From assembly GCA_937997485.1 (NCBI GenBank), contig CALKTH010000036.1, positions 1 through 64,000 on the forward strand: a DNA stretch of 64,000 nucleotides, in the 5' to 3' direction. Below, piece by piece: positions 50,842 to 60,996 of the stretch (the first letter of the stretch is position 1; the number at the start of each line of letters is the position of its first letter). The translations under genes were made by a program, and so were the position numbers. The notes under the pieces were generated by a model. That model did no database searches. It was given only the letters and a program-made list of their open reading frames with translations, and was not told the DNA's origin. Source of the DNA: an uncultured Acidimicrobiales bacterium. GTDB taxonomy: Bacteria > Actinomycetota > Acidimicrobiia > Acidimicrobiales > SZUA-35.

Positions 50842-52965
50842 GTGACGAGCGTGTCTGAGATCGAGATTTGGCCGGGAACGGCTTACCCACTGGGCGCGAC
50901 CTGGGATGGCTCGGGCACAACGTTCGCGGTCTTCAGCGAGAACGCGGATCGAATCGAACTGTGCCTCTTTGACGAGGATGGCTCCGAACGACGAGTCACG
51001 TTGCCCGAAGTGACGGCGTTCGTTCACCACGGCTACCTCCCCGGTGTCGGCCCGGGCCAACGCTACGGCTACCGAGCACACGGCCCGTGGGACCCCCAGC
51101 GTGGCATTCGCTGCAACCCTGCCAAGCTGTTGCTCGATCCGTACGCCCGAGCCATCGAAGGCGGCGTCACCTTCACACGGGCGATCTATGACCACCTGGG
51201 TGACGCCCCCGATCATCCCGACACCACCGATAGCGCACCGTTCGTTCCTCGGTCGGTCGTGGTCAGCCCGTACTTCGACTGGGGGAGTGATCGTCGACCC
51301 AAGCGCCCTCGTCGCGACACGGTGCTGTACGAGGCGCACGTCAAGGGTCTGACCATGACGCACCCGGACGTTCCGGACCACCTTCGGGGCACCTACGCCG
51401 GCCTCGCTCACCCGGCCATCATCGAACACTTGAAGTCGCTCGGCGTCACTGCCCTCGAGCTGATGCCCGTCCACCAATACCTCGATGAGCAGTTCCTTCA
51501 TGACAAGGGCCTGACCAACTATTGGGGCTACGCCACGATCGGCTACTTCGCCCCCCACAACCAGTACTCAGCGTGGGGCCAAGCAGGGCAGCAGGTGCAG
51601 GAGTTCAAGCACATGGTGCGAGCACTCCACGAAAGCGGCATCGAGGTCATCCTCGACGTTGTCTACAACCACACCTGCGAGGGCAACGCGTGGGGGCCGA
51701 CCTTCGCTCACAAGGGCCTCGACAACAAGAGTTACTACCGACTCTCACCAGAGAACGGCAGGCACTACATCGACTACACCGGAACCGGGAACACGCTCAA
51801 CGTGTCGGCTCCCGACGTGCTCCAGCTGATCATGGATTCGCTGCGCTACTGGGTCGAGGAGATGCACGTCGACGGCTTCCGCTTCGACCTGGCCTCAGCC
51901 CTCGCTCGTGACACACACCACGTCGATCAGTTCGCCGCGTTCTTCGACATCATCCATCAGGACCCTGTCCTGCGAACGGTGAAGCTGATCGCCGAGCCGT
52001 GGGACGTAGGGGAGGGTGGCTACCAGGTTGGCCGCTTCCCACCATTGTGGAGCGAGTGGAACGGGCGCTACCGGGACACCATCCGAGACTTCTGGCGGGG
52101 TGAGCCCGGCACGCTGGGCGACTTCGCATCGAGTTTCGCCGGCAGTTCCGATTTGTACGAAAAGACCGGGCGCCGCCCCTCGGCCAGCATCAACTTCGTC
52201 ACCGCCCACGACGGATTCACGCTCGCCGACCTCGTGTCCTACAACGAGCGAGACAACCTGGCGAACGGCGAAGACAATCGCGACGGCGAGTCTCACAATC
52301 GCAGCTGGAACTCCGGCGCCGAAGGCCCGACCACGAATCCCGAAGTGCTGGCGAGACGGCGATCCCGCATCAAGGCCGTCCTCACCACGCTTGTCCTCTC
52401 CCAGGGCGTGCCGATGCTCCTGGCCGGGGATGAGTTCGGCCGATCACAGGGCGGCAACAACAACGCCTATTGCCAGGACAACGAGATCTCGTGGATGGAT
52501 TGGGAGTCCGTCGATGCCGATCTTCTCGCGTTCACTCAACGCCTCTTGAAGCTCCGCAAGGAACACCCGGTCTTCCGCCGCCGCCGTTTCTTCGAAGGCT
52601 CCGCCGTCCTCGGCGGCGACCTGGCAGACATCGCCTGGTTCTCCCCTGAAGGCAAGGCCATGACCAGCGAGCACTGGGAGCGACCCCTCGCTCGATCCCT
52701 CACCGTGTTCCTCAACGGCCACCAACTTCCGTCTCAGGGCTCTCGAGGCGAGGCCATCACCGACGCCTGCTTCCTGGTCCTGTTCAACGCCAACAACACG
52801 CCGAAGCGTTTCTCCGTCCCGCCCGAGCTCGCCGACCGCTGGTGGCGTATCGAGCTCGATTCCGCCAGTCCAAAGACTCCGGACCGTCCGGTCGTCGGCA
52901 GCGTCACCGCCGATCCCTGGTCAGTCCTCGTCCTGCGAGAAGCTCCCCGAGAGGACGCCACATGA
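50842..52965 (+). CDS. glgX: Glycogen debranching enzyme GlgX (GH13)
   Basis: A 707-residue isoamylase-type enzyme hydrolysing alpha-1,6 branches. The CBM48 starts at [33 protein letters not shown]. The GH13 motifs are [26 protein letters not shown] (nucleophile Asp) and [19 protein letters not shown] (acid Glu), with [22 protein letters not shown] following. The N-terminus is uncertain: GTG 50842 or 50851; the track start (50698) lies inside the sulfotransferase gene. It overlaps glgA by 4 nt. Confidence 0.93.
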   Translation: MTSVSEIEIWPGTAYPLGATWDGSGTTFAVFSENADRIELCLFDEDGSERRVTLPEVTAFVHHGYLPGVGPGQRYGYRAHGPWDPQRGIRCNPAKLLLDPYARAIEGGVTFTRAIYDHLGDAPDHPDTTDSAPFVPRSVVVSPYFDWGSDRRPKRPRRDTVLYEAHVKGLTMTHPDVPDHLRGTYAGLAHPAIIEHLKSLGVTALELMPVHQYLDEQFLHDKGLTNYWGYATIGYFAPHNQYSAWGQAGQQVQEFKHMVRALHESGIEVILDVVYNHTCEGNAWGPTFAHKGLDNKSYYRLSPENGRHYIDYTGTGNTLNVSAPDVLQLIMDSLRYWVEEMHVDGFRFDLASALARDTHHVDQFAAFFDIIHQDPVLRTVKLIAEPWDVGEGGYQVGRFPPLWSEWNGRYRDTIRDFWRGEPGTLGDFASSFAGSSDLYEKTGRRPSASINFVTAHDGFTLADLVSYNERDNLANGEDNRDGESHNRSWNSGAEGPTTNPEVLARRRSRIKAVLTTLVLSQGVPMLLAGDEFGRSQGGNNNAYCQDNEISWMDWESVDADLLAFTQRLLKLRKEHPVFRRRRFFEGSAVLGGDLADIAWFSPEGKAMTSEHWERPLARSLTVFLNGHQLPSQGSRGEAITDACFLVLFNANNTPKRFSVPPELADRWWRIELDSASPKTPDRPVVGSVTADPWSVLVLREAPREDAT

Positions 52966-54386
52966 CCGGCTTCGCCCCGCCGGCTGTGCTCTTCGCTGCC
53001 GCCGAGTTGGCACCACTCGCACGGGTCGGTGGCATGGCCGAAGCGGCCTCCGGGCTGGTTCGGGCGTTGCGAGACCTCGGCACCGACGTTCTTCCGGTGC
53101 TCCCGGACTACGGGACCGCCGACGGGCCAATCGCACTTTCCGACGAGGTTTCCATCGAGCTTTCCATGCCCGACTGGGCTGGCCCGACCCGAGCCCGCCG
53201 CGGAACGCCAGAGGGCGTCGACAACGAGGTCATCTTCGTCGACGCACCAGGACTCGCTCGCCCCCACCCATACGTCGACCCGACCACCGGGATGGGCTGG
53301 CCCGACAACGACTACCGATTCTTCGTTTTCTCGGCCGCCATCGCCGAGCTCACTCGGCTGCTGAAGCCGAACGTGCTGCATCTGAACGATTGGCACACGG
53401 CCGCGGCACTCGGCTTCCTCAGCGCAGACGAGACGCCATCGACCGTGCTCACCATCCATACGCTCGGTTACCAGGGTGTCTGCAGCGCCGAGTGGCTCCA
53501 GCGCATTCCGCATGAGTCGTGGCGGTTCGCCTGGTACGACGTGGCGAACCCGCTGGTTGGCGCCATCCGTAGCGCCGATCGCATCATCGCCGTGAGCCCG
53601 AACTATGCCCGAGAGATTCTGACCGAAGCCGACGGTATGGGTATGCACGACGAGCTCGCCCGCCGAGGGGATGCCCTGGTCGGCATTCGCAACGGCATTG
53701 ACGCGTCGGTATGGACACCGGTCGACAATCCCCACCTCGCAGTGCCGTACGGCGTGAAGGATCGCGAGTCCGGCAAGGCCGCCGCCCGAGCCGCACTGGT
53801 GAAGCAGGCGGGTTGGGACGACGATGGCTCGCTGTTGATCACCGTGGTGTCCCGGCTCGTCGACCAGAAGGGCATCGACCTCGCAATGGCGCTTGCGCCA
53901 TACCTGGCCTCTGTGCCGGCAAGGATCTTCGTGCTCGGCAGTGGCCAGGCGAACATTGCCGAGCTTGTGCGTGAGACCGCAGACGCCAATCCGGACCGCA
54001 TCTTTGCTGTGACGGACCGCTACGACGAGCCGTTGGCTCACCGCCTCTTCGCTGGCGGCGATGTGTTCATGATGCCGAGTCGCTTCGAGCCTTGCGGATT
54101 GGCTCAAATGCAGTCGATGGCATTCGGAACACCAGCAATCGCCACACCCGTTGGCGGGCTGGTCGACACGATCATCGATGTTGACGCTGAGCCGAAGATG
54201 GGCACAGGTTTTCTCGCCCAATCCAACGACGTGGCTGGATTGGTTGACGCTGTGCATCGGGCGGCTCGCACGATGCGCGCCGCCCGCACGCGCAAAGCCA
54301 TTCAGAAGCGAGGGATGACCCATGACTGGAGCTGGGTCAGACCTGCGCAACATCATCTCGATCTCTACGCAGAGATCAGCAACTGA
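52962..54386 (+). CDS. glgA: Glycogen/starch synthase GlgA (GT5)
   Basis: A 474-residue ADP-glucose-dependent glycogen synthase. ATG 52962 overlaps the glgX stop (ATGA). The opening FAAAELAPLARVGGMAEAASGLVRAL corresponds to the KxGG motif with Lys replaced by Arg. HLNDWHTAAALGFL, VSRLVDQKGIDLAMALAP and FEPCGLAQMQSMAFGTPAIATPVGGL (the retaining-GT acid motif) are standard. Elongates alpha-1,4-glucan from ADP-glucose made by GlgC, encoded convergently. Last gene of the glgX-glgA pair. Confidence 0.91.
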   Translation: MTGFAPPAVLFAAAELAPLARVGGMAEAASGLVRALRDLGTDVLPVLPDYGTADGPIALSDEVSIELSMPDWAGPTRARRGTPEGVDNEVIFVDAPGLARPHPYVDPTTGMGWPDNDYRFFVFSAAIAELTRLLKPNVLHLNDWHTAAALGFLSADETPSTVLTIHTLGYQGVCSAEWLQRIPHESWRFAWYDVANPLVGAIRSADRIIAVSPNYAREILTEADGMGMHDELARRGDALVGIRNGIDASVWTPVDNPHLAVPYGVKDRESGKAAARAALVKQAGWDDDGSLLITVVSRLVDQKGIDLAMALAPYLASVPARIFVLGSGQANIAELVRETADANPDRIFAVTDRYDEPLAHRLFAGGDVFMMPSRFEPCGLAQMQSMAFGTPAIATPVGGLVDTIIDVDAEPKMGTGFLAQSNDVAGLVDAVHRAARTMRAARTRKAIQKRGMTHDWSWVRPAQHHLDLYAEISN

Positions 54387-54410
54387 CGCCCTTTGGCTCG
54401 GGTTGCTGGC

Positions 54411-55649
54411 TCAGGTGAAGCGATAGCCCTTGGGGACGGCGACCACCCCGCCGTCCGAGACGGTGAATCGAGCAGCGTCTTCTTCCGGATTGACACCAAT
54501 GCGAGTGTTCGGGGGAACGATCACGTTCTTGTCGATCACCGCTTTGTTGATGATGCAGCCCTCGCCGATCTGAACATCGTCAAAGAGAATGGCACCGTGC
54601 AATTGCGCATGGCGCTCCACCCGGACGTTTGGTGAGATCACCGATTCTCGGACGGCACAACCGCTGAGAATGGCACCGTTGGACACCGCGCTGTTCTCCA
54701 CGTGGGGCGGCGTCACTCCATCAGTGACGAACTTGGCCGGTGGGAGCGACCGCCCAAGCGTAAAGATCGGCCACTGGCTGTTGTAGAGGCTGAACTTGGG
54801 CAGCGGCTGCACCAGATCCATATGGGCGTCGAAGTAGGCGTCGAGTGTTCCAACATCTCGCCAATAGCCGCGCTGCTCGTCCTCATCACCCGGAACCATG
54901 TTGGCGGAGTAGTCGTACACATGGGCCTCACCCTTGTCGACCAAGGCGGGAATGAGGTCGCCACCGAGATCTCGGCTGGAGTCTTCGCTGTCTGCATCTT
55001 CGTGAAGGGCCTGGAGCAGCGCCTCCACGTCGAACACGTAGTTGCCCATGGACACGAACGACTCATCCGGGGAGTCGGTCAGACCCGGGGGATCGGCTGG
55101 CTTCTCCAAAAACTCGCTGATCTGCGTGCCATCGGGCGCGTCGATCACGCCGAATTGGTGCGCCTCGGACCGAGGAGCCCGCAATGCCGCCACGGTGACT
55201 CCGGCGCCGCTCTTGATGAGCTGGTCCAGCATCTGCCGAGGATCCATCCGGTAGATGTGATCGGCGCCGAACACGAACAAGTACTTCGGTTGCTCGTCAT
55301 GGATGACATTCAGATTCTGGAACAGCGCATCGGCTGAGCCGAGAAACCACTGCGGACCGGTGCGCATCTGTGCCGGTACGGAGGTGACGTAATTTCCGAG
55401 CATGCTCGAGAGGCGCCACGTGCGGGACAGGTGCACGTCGAGCGAGTGGCTCTTGTACTGGGTCAGCACAACGATCTTGCGATACCCACCGTTCGCCAGG
55501 TTGGAGAGGGCGAAATCGATGAGCCGATAGGGGCCTCCGAACGGGACGGCCGGCTTTGCCCGATCAGCGGTGAGTGGCATCAGACGCTTGCCTTCACCTC
55601 CGGCGAGAACGACGGAGAGAACGCGTGGTCGGGAGCCCGTTTCAAGCAT
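54411..55649 (-). CDS. glgC: Glucose-1-phosphate adenylyltransferase
   Basis: A 412-residue enzyme making ADP-glucose, the committed step of glycogen synthesis. ATG 55649 ([27 protein letters not shown]) is used; 55667 is an alternative. [32 protein letters not shown] and [15 protein letters not shown] are the catalytic-domain blocks. The C-terminal left-handed beta-helix carries hexapeptide repeats ([13 protein letters not shown] and [22 protein letters not shown]). It converges with glgA with a 24-nt gap. Confidence 0.94.
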   Translation of the reverse strand: MLETGSRPRVLSVVLAGGEGKRLMPLTADRAKPAVPFGGPYRLIDFALSNLANGGYRKIVVLTQYKSHSLDVHLSRTWRLSSMLGNYVTSVPAQMRTGPQWFLGSADALFQNLNVIHDEQPKYLFVFGADHIYRMDPRQMLDQLIKSGAGVTVAALRAPRSEAHQFGVIDAPDGTQISEFLEKPADPPGLTDSPDESFVSMGNYVFDVEALLQALHEDADSEDSSRDLGGDLIPALVDKGEAHVYDYSANMVPGDEDEQRGYWRDVGTLDAYFDAHMDLVQPLPKFSLYNSQWPIFTLGRSLPPAKFVTDGVTPPHVENSAVSNGAILSGCAVRESVISPNVRVERHAQLHGAILFDDVQIGEGCIINKAVIDKNVIVPPNTRIGVNPEEDAARFTVSDGGVVAVPKGYRFT

Positions 55650-55789
55650 CGTCCCATCCTGCCTCATCTCGATGTGCGACGCCGGAATGGGTGGGGGATT
55701 TGTCTCCCATTGAGTCGATTGACCCGGTTGAGCGGATCGGGTTTGGCCCGAACGCCTCATGTGCGACCAGTCACCAGTGAGGTCTACTG

Positions 55790-55882
55790 ATGTCTGCGGG
55801 TACCGAGGGCAGGACCAGCGGCCGCTTCTGGCGGGCGGAACCGGCCGCATACAACATGGTTCTTCGCTCTCGCACGGGGTGA
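55790..55882 (+). CDS. Candidate 30-residue protein ending in a terminator hairpin
   Basis: ATG at 55790 is preceded by GTGAGG (55777-55782) at 7-nt spacing. The frame encodes [20 protein letters not shown] and ten more residues to LRSRTG and stops at TGA 55880-55882, which lies in the left arm of the 55875-55901 hairpin. The protein is basic, with no membrane segment and no recognisable family. A terminator directly after a small ORF suggests a short independent transcript. The overlapping track ORF 55759-55971 in another frame runs through the hairpin and is less convincing. Confidence 0.4.
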   Translation: MSAGTEGRTSGRFWRAEPAAYNMVLRSRTG

Positions 55883-55901
55883 CTCCTTTGGAGTCACCCC
55901 G
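55875..55901 (+). terminator. Perfect 12-bp hairpin with 3-nt loop and T-rich tail
   Basis: CGGGGTGACTCC (55875-55886) pairs exactly with GGAGTCACCCCG (55890-55901) around TTT. It is followed by ACCTCCTTTTCCC on the plus strand, so it fits an intrinsic terminator of a plus-strand transcript. No annotated gene ends here except the 30-codon ORF. Confidence 0.65.
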
Positions 55902-55978
55902 ACCTCCTTTTCCCTGGCCACGGACGCTCGACGACTCCTTTCGATCATCTTTCACCAACGCCTGGGCATGATGGGGAG

Positions 55979-56689
55979 ATGTCTGGAGCAAAGAAAACCC
56001 TTCTCGGTGGCGCCCTCGGTCTGGTCGTGATTCTCGGAGGCCTCGCGTGGTGGCTTGGATTCTTCGAACAGGCGGCCGAAGAAGTCACGACGGAAGCGGC
56101 GGTCGAAGCTGCTGCTGAGGTGCAGGGCGATGCCGTCGCCGATGGTGTCCTCACCGACTTGACGGGCAGCTGGACGATCGTGGCCGACGGCGCATCGTTC
56201 GTGGGCTACCGGATCGACGAAGTGCTCACGACGGTCGGTGACTTCACAGTGGTTGGCCGAACCGATGGCGTGACCGGCGCCGTCGAGGCTGACGGCACCA
56301 CCATCACAGCAACCAACCTCGTGGCCGACATGACCACGATCACGACCGACAACAGTGGACGAGACGCCGCCATGCGGGGCCAAGCGCTCGAGACCAGCGA
56401 GTTCCCCGAGGCAACGTTCGTGCTCACCTCGCCGATCGAGCTCGGCACGCTGCCCGGTGATGGCGAGAGCGTGGATGTGGTCGCCAACGGGGACCTCACG
56501 ATCCATGGCGTGACCCAGTCTGTTGAGTTCCCATTGACCGCAACGGTGACCGGGCAGACCTTCGTGGTCATCGGCCAACTCGGCATCGCCCTCGCCGACT
56601 ACGACATCAGCACACCCAGCGCACCGATCGTCGCCAGCGTCGAAGACGAAGGCATCCTCGAGCTCCAGCTGATTTTCCAGCGGAGCTAG
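55979..56689 (+). CDS. YceI-family lipocalin-like protein, membrane-anchored
   Basis: A 236-residue protein. The N-terminal membrane anchor is [22 protein letters not shown], followed by an acidic Ala-rich linker ([17 protein letters not shown]). The YceI domain follows: [68 protein letters not shown] and [18 protein letters not shown]. YceI barrels bind polyisoprenoid lipids; the exact ligand is unknown. The start follows a purine-rich GGGGAG directly abutting the ATG, so an alternative start cannot be excluded. It ends before a GGGTCAGGCACCCACAG repeat. Confidence 0.87.
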   Translation: MSGAKKTLLGGALGLVVILGGLAWWLGFFEQAAEEVTTEAAVEAAAEVQGDAVADGVLTDLTGSWTIVADGASFVGYRIDEVLTTVGDFTVVGRTDGVTGAVEADGTTITATNLVADMTTITTDNSGRDAAMRGQALETSEFPEATFVLTSPIELGTLPGDGESVDVVANGDLTIHGVTQSVEFPLTATVTGQTFVVIGQLGIALADYDISTPSAPIVASVEDEGILELQLIFQRS

Positions 56690-56728
56690 CGCGGTCGTCC
56701 CCCAAGACCACGAAAACGCTGGTGTTGG

Positions 56729-56745
56729 GGGTCAGGCACCCACAG
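56729..56745 (+). repeat. GGGTCAGGCACCCACAG interspersed repeat, single copy
   Basis: The 17-nt word matches the cores at 1095-1115 and 15801-15861 exactly. It lies 40 nt after the yceI stop, in the gap before the convergent LLM gene. The rest of the gap (56746-56903) has repetitive purine-rich sequence but nothing I can name. Confidence 0.7.
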
Positions 56746-56903
56746 AAGCAGGTGGCCTCAGGGGTTCAGGGACGCAGTCCCGACGGGGTTCGAGGGGCAG
56801 AGCCACAAACAGCCCGAGCGTCAGCGAGGCCCACCAGGAACTCGGGTGAGTGCGCGGAGGGCTCCGAGGAACGAGGAGCCCGAGCACACGAACCCGAAGA
56901 GAC

Positions 56904-57941
56904 CTACTCCGCCCAAGCTTTGACCTTTTCGATGATCTCGAGTGGGTTCTCGCCAACGGGAGTGATGGAGAGTCGGGTGACGCCGGCTTCGCGGTAGGCC
57001 TCGATCCGCTCGCGGACGAAGCCTTCGTCGCCGGCCATGGTGGTGGCCTGCAGATAGTCGTCGGGGATCAGGGCCTCGGCTTCGCCCCGATGGCCGCTGA
57101 GATAGAGGTCTTGGATCTTCTCCGCAGCGTCCCCGTAGCCGTACTTCTGGAAGAGGGTGTTGTAGAAGTTCTTGCCCTTGGCGCCCATGCCGCCGACGTA
57201 GAGCGCAGTCATGCCACGGGCTGCGTCGCGCAGGCCCTGTGCTCCTGCTTCATCGGTGATGGAAACGACACCACCGGCCACGACTTCGAGTTCGCCCAGT
57301 GAGTCGTCGCGGTTGGCGGTGCCGATGGCGATGTCTTCGGCCCACACGTCGTTGGCCTTCTCGGGGTGGAAGAAGATCGGAAGCCAGCCCTCGGCCTTCT
57401 CTGCGGTCATCTGGATGTTCTTGGGGCCAAGCGAGGCGACGTAGATGGGGATGTTCTCTCGAACGGGCCGGTTGATGAGCTTCAGGCTCTTGCCGAGGCC
57501 GGTGCCTTGATCAGCGGGGAGGGGCAGCTGGTAGTAGCGGCCGTCGTGTTCGACCTTTTCCCGCCTCCAGACCTGTCGGCAGATGTCAATGATTTCTTTG
57601 GTTCGGCCGATCGGGGCGTCGTATTTCACGCCATGCCAGCCTTCGATCACCTGGGGGCCAGAGGCGCCGAGACCGAGGACGCAGCGACCGCCGGACAGCG
57701 CGTCGATACCAGCGGCAGTCATGCCGATCAGTGTGGGTGTACGTGAGTAGATCGGGAGGATGCCGGCGCAGATCTCCATGCGCTCGGTAACGGCGGCGAG
57801 GTACCCCATGAGGCTGACGGCATCGAAGCTGTACAGCTCGGCCACCCACACCATGTCGACGCCGGCGGATTCGTAATCCTTGGCCGTTTGGGCCGTGGCT
57901 GCTGGGTCCCCGCCGTAGTTCAGGGTCATGCTCAACTTCAT
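56904..57941 (-). CDS. LLM class flavin/F420-dependent oxidoreductase
   Basis: A 345-residue TIM-barrel oxidoreductase of the luciferase-like family. MKLSMTLNYGGDPAATAQTAKDYESAGVDMVWVAELYSFDAVSLMGYLAA is the F420-type opening, and RCVLGLGASGPQVIEGWHG and IYVASLGPKNIQMTAEKAEGWLP follow. In actinobacteria many such proteins use F420H2, and fbiC in this window supports that, but flavin use is not excluded. Substrate unknown. Its ATG overlaps the stop of the next LLM gene by 4 nt on the same strand. Confidence 0.86.
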   Translation of the reverse strand: MKLSMTLNYGGDPAATAQTAKDYESAGVDMVWVAELYSFDAVSLMGYLAAVTERMEICAGILPIYSRTPTLIGMTAAGIDALSGGRCVLGLGASGPQVIEGWHGVKYDAPIGRTKEIIDICRQVWRREKVEHDGRYYQLPLPADQGTGLGKSLKLINRPVRENIPIYVASLGPKNIQMTAEKAEGWLPIFFHPEKANDVWAEDIAIGTANRDDSLGELEVVAGGVVSITDEAGAQGLRDAARGMTALYVGGMGAKGKNFYNTLFQKYGYGDAAEKIQDLYLSGHRGEAEALIPDDYLQATTMAGDEGFVRERIEAYREAGVTRLSITPVGENPLEIIEKVKAWAE

Positions 57942-58936
57942 TGGTTTGTTGCCTTTCTCACGGCCGGAACGACCTGGGTCAGATATGCGTCGAGGGCCGC
58001 ATTGTCAAACGGAGCCCGGAGGGCCACGTTGACGAGATCGGCGCCTGCTTCGTGGTAGGCCAGCACGCGCTCGACCGCCTCTTCGGGGGTACCGAGGAGG
58101 GCGCCTCCCTTGATGCGACTCGCCATGGGGCCCCACTGGTTGTCGAGTTCAGCCTCGATGGCGTCGGCTGATGCTTGGTCGGCACCCATGGAGAAGAGGA
58201 GGTTGATGGATCGCTCGATCTCGGCGCCTTCACGACCCTCCCCTTCACACCAACGGTCCAGCACCCCGTTGAGCCGCCCGAACTCCTCGGCGGAGATGTA
58301 GGCCGCATTCCAGCCGTCTGCGTGTTTCGCTGTGGTGCGGAGCGTGCGCTTCTCGCCAACACCGCCGATCCACAGCGGCATGTGCCCGTTGTAGGGGCCG
58401 GGGAGACAGGAGGCATCTGCGAGCTTGAAGTGTTTGCCGTCGTGACTGGTCCGGATCGGCTCGGCATCGGGTGTGGTGGCAAGGCCAGCGTCGACGTCAT
58501 CCGGGCAGCGGAGCAGGCCGGTGATCAGTTCAGCGGCCTCGTCGAGCATGTCGAGACGGGTTCCCACTGAGGGGAAGTCGTAGCCGTAGGCCTCGGCTTC
58601 CCATTCGTGCCAGCCCCCGCCGATCCCCAGCTCGAATCGGCCGTTCGCCAGGTGATCGATGGTGACGGCGGCTTTGGCGAGCAGTCCGGGGTTTCGGTAG
58701 CCCACGTAGAAGACCAGGCACCCGATGCGGGCATTGGTCGTCTCCATCGCCAGCGCGGCAAGCGTGGCCACGGCTTCGAAGTGCGGCACTGTGCCACCGG
58801 CGGGCGGGGCCTCGTAGATGTGATCCCACGCAGAGATCCAGTCCATACCGGCATCGTCGAGCATGCGCCAAAGGGCTCGCATCTCGTCCATCTTGAGGTT
58901 CTGTTGGCCCACGTGGGCGCCGAGTGAGAGGCTCAC
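57938..58936 (-). CDS. LLM class flavin/F420-dependent oxidoreductase
   Basis: A 332-residue LLM protein. The track ORF to 59764 is antisense to the crotonase; a GTG at 58936 (MSLSLGAHVGQQNLKMDEMRALW) is the sensible start, 39 nt from the divergent crotonase. ISAWDHIYEAPPAGG, ARIGCLVFYVGYRNPGLLAKAAVTIDHLANGRFELGIGGGWHEWEAEAYG and LWIGGVGEKRTLRTTAKHADGWNAAY are typical blocks. Paired with the other LLM gene by an ATGA overlap; the pair may form one pathway or a heteromer. Confidence 0.86.
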   Translation of the reverse strand: MSLSLGAHVGQQNLKMDEMRALWRMLDDAGMDWISAWDHIYEAPPAGGTVPHFEAVATLAALAMETTNARIGCLVFYVGYRNPGLLAKAAVTIDHLANGRFELGIGGGWHEWEAEAYGYDFPSVGTRLDMLDEAAELITGLLRCPDDVDAGLATTPDAEPIRTSHDGKHFKLADASCLPGPYNGHMPLWIGGVGEKRTLRTTAKHADGWNAAYISAEEFGRLNGVLDRWCEGEGREGAEIERSINLLFSMGADQASADAIEAELDNQWGPMASRIKGGALLGTPEEAVERVLAYHEAGADLVNVALRAPFDNAALDAYLTQVVPAVRKATNQ

Positions 58937-58975
58937 CGGGCAGAAGATAGGCGCAACCGAGACCGAGGCCCAAAG

Positions 58976-59770
58976 ATGCTCAGAACCTTCGACGAACCCT
59001 TCCTGGCAGAGACGCTGTCCGCCAGCATCGATGCGGCGGGAATCGGTCGGCTCACACTGACGCGACCCGAGAAGCTGAACCCCCTGTCGTGGCAGTGCCT
59101 GGAGGAGATCACCGAGGCTGCGAACTGGTTCGATCACCAGCGGGGGCTCAAGGTGGTTGTGGTCAGCGGAGACGGGCGGGCGTTCTCCGCCGGCGCCGAC
59201 CTGTCGACCTTCTCCGGTCCGAGTGAGCTGTCCACCCGGGAGGTGGCCGAGCATGGTCAGCGCATGGCCGACGCGCTGGAGCGGATGCGGCCGCTCTCGA
59301 TCGTGCGGCTTCAGGGTTGGTGTGTTGGCGGCGGCTTGGTCGTTGCTGCAGCCTGCGATCTGCGCATCGCGGCGGACGACGCTCGGTTCTCGATCCCGGA
59401 GGTCGACCTCGGCATTCCTCTGGCCTGGGGCGGGATTCCGCGGCTCGTCCGGGAGATCGGACCCGCCTTGACCAAGGAGCTGGTGCTGACCTGCCGCCCG
59501 TTCGATGCGGCTGAAGCGAAGGCTGCTGGATTCTTGAACCGAGTGGTGGCCCCAGACCAGCTCGACGCCGAGGTGGAGGAGTTGGCGACGTCGATTGCTG
59601 CCAAGGCGTTGCATGCGGTGTTCTCCACCAAGCAGCACGTCAACGCTGTCACCGATCAGATGGTCGGCACGATGCGGAGCTTCGCCGACGCTGACGGCCT
59701 CGTGACCGCATTTCAAGATCCCGAGTGCGCTGAGGTGCGCAAGAAGTACCTGGCCGATCGCCAAAAGTGA
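58976..59770 (+). CDS. Enoyl-CoA hydratase/isomerase (crotonase) family protein
   Basis: A 264-residue crotonase, third in the window. RLTLTRPEKLNPLSWQCLEEITE, GRAFSAGADLSTFSG and GWCVGGGLVVAAACDLRIAADDARFSIPEVDLGIPLAWGG are the core blocks. The first catalytic Glu position of enoyl-CoA hydratase is Val (GGGLV); the second is retained (IPEVDLG). Isomerase or another crotonase activity is likely. Divergent from the LLM pair by 39 nt, and 35 nt upstream of an MFS transporter on the same strand. Confidence 0.86.
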   Translation: MLRTFDEPFLAETLSASIDAAGIGRLTLTRPEKLNPLSWQCLEEITEAANWFDHQRGLKVVVVSGDGRAFSAGADLSTFSGPSELSTREVAEHGQRMADALERMRPLSIVRLQGWCVGGGLVVAAACDLRIAADDARFSIPEVDLGIPLAWGGIPRLVREIGPALTKELVLTCRPFDAAEAKAAGFLNRVVAPDQLDAEVEELATSIAAKALHAVFSTKQHVNAVTDQMVGTMRSFADADGLVTAFQDPECAEVRKKYLADRQK

Positions 59771-59805
59771 GCGCCGAAGCCGAGTGAGTCCGGCAGACTC
59801 CTCAG

Positions 59806-60978
59806 GTGTATCGGCTCGCCTATCTCGCCAACTTCATTCTGACGGCGGGCGCCGGCGTTGTTTTTGCTCTCCTCAGCAATCTTCAGACCGAATTCGGCGT
59901 CTCCGATGCAGGCATCGGCTTCATCGCAGCGTCCGGGTTCTTGGGTGCGCTGATCACCCAAGTCGCTCTCGCCCCGTTCGCTGATCGCGGTCAGGTCACC
60001 CTGGTCGCCGCCGTTGGCCTGATTGCCGGCGCGGCTGGCTCGTTTCTCTTCATCGTCGCTGACGAGGTCGTCGGGTTTTCGGCCTCTCGGGCGCTGATCG
60101 GCGTCGGGATCGGCCTGTTCATCGTCGCCAGCCGCAAGGCGGTGATCGGCCTGGATGAAGAAGGGAGCGGCACCCAACTCGGGACGCTGCTTTCGTCCAA
60201 CGTTGCGGGCTTCATTCTCGGGCCCGTGTTGGGCGCCTTGCTCGTCGAACGCTTCGGTATCGATGCGCCCTTCGTCGTGCTCGGGGTTGCCACGCTTCTG
60301 GTCACGCCGCCGGCTCTGTGGTGGATCAAGGACGCACCCGTCGCCACCTCCGAGGTTCGCTACCGCGACATGATTCCGTTGGTGCGCCGCCCGGGAGTGC
60401 AGGCAGCGATGGCCGCTCAGGTCGTGTTCTTCACCAACATCGGCATCTTTGACAGCACGCTCGACGTGTACTTCACCGACCTCGGCGCTTCAGACACGAT
60501 GGTCGCTCTTCTGCTGCTTCTCATCGGGCTACCGCTGCTGATACTTCCGACCTTCACCGGACGACTCGTCGATCGGGATGGTGGGGAGCGGGTCATGCTG
60601 TTGGCGTTGGCTGCGACCGTTCCCGCTCTTCTGGGGTACGGAATCGCACCGATCCTGGCCGTGGTGGCTCTTGCCGGTGTGTGCCAAACCACCGTCGAGT
60701 CCTTCGCCTTCCCCGCCACCCAGGTCGTGGTGGTGAAGGAGACCGGAGCGAGTGAAGCGGCGATCGGTCAGGCCTTGCTCGACATCGTTGGGAGCAGCAT
60801 GGCGGCCAGTTCATCGTTCGTCGCTCCGCTCATCTATTCCGCGCTCGGCGCTCGGGGCCTGTTCAGCCTGGCTGCGCTGAACGCTGCTGCCATGCTCGCC
60901 TTGAGTGCGCAGCGGCTTCGCGTTCGAGACCGTCAACCGCACGACCCCGTGCCGGCAGGCTCCATCTCCGGTCTCTGA
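59806..60978 (+). CDS. MFS transporter
   Basis: A 390-residue integral membrane protein with about 12 hydrophobic segments. GFIAASGFLGALITQVALAPFADRGQVTLVAAVGLIAG (loop 2-3 motif region) and RALIGVGIGLFIVASRKAVIG are family features. GTG start, 35 nt after the crotonase and followed 18 nt later by an aminotransferase, so these form a plus-strand run. Substrate not inferable; drug or metabolite efflux are both possible. Confidence 0.84.
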   Translation: MYRLAYLANFILTAGAGVVFALLSNLQTEFGVSDAGIGFIAASGFLGALITQVALAPFADRGQVTLVAAVGLIAGAAGSFLFIVADEVVGFSASRALIGVGIGLFIVASRKAVIGLDEEGSGTQLGTLLSSNVAGFILGPVLGALLVERFGIDAPFVVLGVATLLVTPPALWWIKDAPVATSEVRYRDMIPLVRRPGVQAAMAAQVVFFTNIGIFDSTLDVYFTDLGASDTMVALLLLLIGLPLLILPTFTGRLVDRDGGERVMLLALAATVPALLGYGIAPILAVVALAGVCQTTVESFAFPATQVVVVKETGASEAAIGQALLDIVGSSMAASSSFVAPLIYSALGARGLFSLAALNAAAMLALSAQRLRVRDRQPHDPVPAGSISGL

Positions 60979-60996
60979 CAGCGGTACGTTGGCCGG

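Larger units (their letters stand above)
55650..55978. other. 329-nt divergent gap between glgC and yceI
   Basis: This is the only long gap in the window. It holds a possible 30-codon plus-strand ORF (55790-55882), a perfect 12-bp hairpin (55875-55901), and promoter candidates for both flanking genes that I could not define. The remaining sequence shows no other recognisable feature. Confidence 0.6.

Noticed and set aside
55759-55971. 70-residue plus-strand ORF in the glgC/yceI gap
   Set aside because: It reads through the perfect hairpin and has no ribosome site as good as the 30-codon ORF in the other frame.
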